A stretch of DNA of 11,849 nt from [Eubacterium] saphenum (GTDB taxonomy: Bacteria; Bacillota; Clostridia; Oscillospirales; Ruminococcaceae). Made by a program: the position numbers and the translations under genes. Of the stretch, positions 11,763-11,849 are shown piece after piece. The notes beneath the pieces are model-generated. The model did not search any database and was not told the DNA's origin. It worked only from the letters and a program-made list of their open reading frames with translations. The stretch spans positions 1 to 11,849 of the forward strand of contig SFJQ01000049.1 of NCBI GenBank assembly GCA_004555855.1, given 5' to 3'. The stretch's first letter is position 1, and each line of letters begins with the position of its first letter.

Positions 11763-11849
11763 TTTTTTCATAGGCTCATCAGAATTGTGGAGCATACCAA
11801 AACAGGCACAAACCCTATTGGAGCTGATTAACCGCAAGCTCTCAGAAAC
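11763..11849. other. Right flank of the IS, unassigned
   Basis: These last bases hold no recognisable gene. A plus-strand frame is open from 11746 to the window edge and a minus-strand frame from the edge to a TAA at about 11754, both too short to judge. ATTGTGGAGC at 11784-11793 repeats, in the same orientation, 10338-10347 on the other side of the IS. Confidence 0.3.

Overview
The window looks like the chromosome of a Gram-positive member of the Clostridia, most plausibly an Oscillospiraceae/Ruminococcaceae-type gut bacterium. This is inferred, not proven. The support is: near-consensus sigma-A promoters (TTGACA, 17 bp, TATAAT), strong AGGAGG ribosome binding sites, genome-encoded CCA ends on the tRNAs, serine-rich lipoproteins, a DUF378 protein, and an NifU-like/GGGtGRT gene pair known mostly from anaerobes.

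Layout, left to right. (1) Positions 1-860, minus strand: the N-terminal 286 codons of a Ser-rich lipoprotein that runs off the left edge. It is divergent from a LacI-family repressor gene (1047-2060, plus). (2) Positions 2061-2576 hold no credible gene. Instead there is a set of long perfect or near-perfect hairpins, including two tandem copies of a two-hairpin cassette whose stems differ by compensatory base changes. (3) A minus-strand tRNA operon follows, Val(TAC) - a tRNA-like stem - Asp(GTC) - Gly(GCC), with its own promoter, an AT-rich upstream dyad and a terminator. (4) A small DUF378 membrane protein (plus) faces a minus-strand nadA-mnmA operon whose genes overlap. (5) Divergent from nadA is a plus-strand operon of a CobU-like NTPase lacking the nucleotidylated histidine and a PilT-type ATPase, preceded by a leader with competing secondary structures. 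(6) A monocistronic CHAP-domain lipoprotein. (7) A two-gene operon of an NifU_N-like protein and a GGGtGRT-family protein, ended by a strong terminator. (8) An intergenic stretch with a long inverted repeat, then an IS256-family insertion sequence (minus) near the right edge.

Functionally, the core genes serve NAD synthesis (NadA, an Fe-S enzyme), tRNA wobble-uridine thiolation (MnmA) and tRNA supply. The accessory genes serve the envelope (two lipoproteins, PilT). The least understood parts are the NifU-like/GGGtGRT pair, the CobU-like/PilT pair and the covarying hairpin cassettes beside the tRNA operon. These are the best candidates for undescribed biology. No defence system, CRISPR array or phage gene was recognised.
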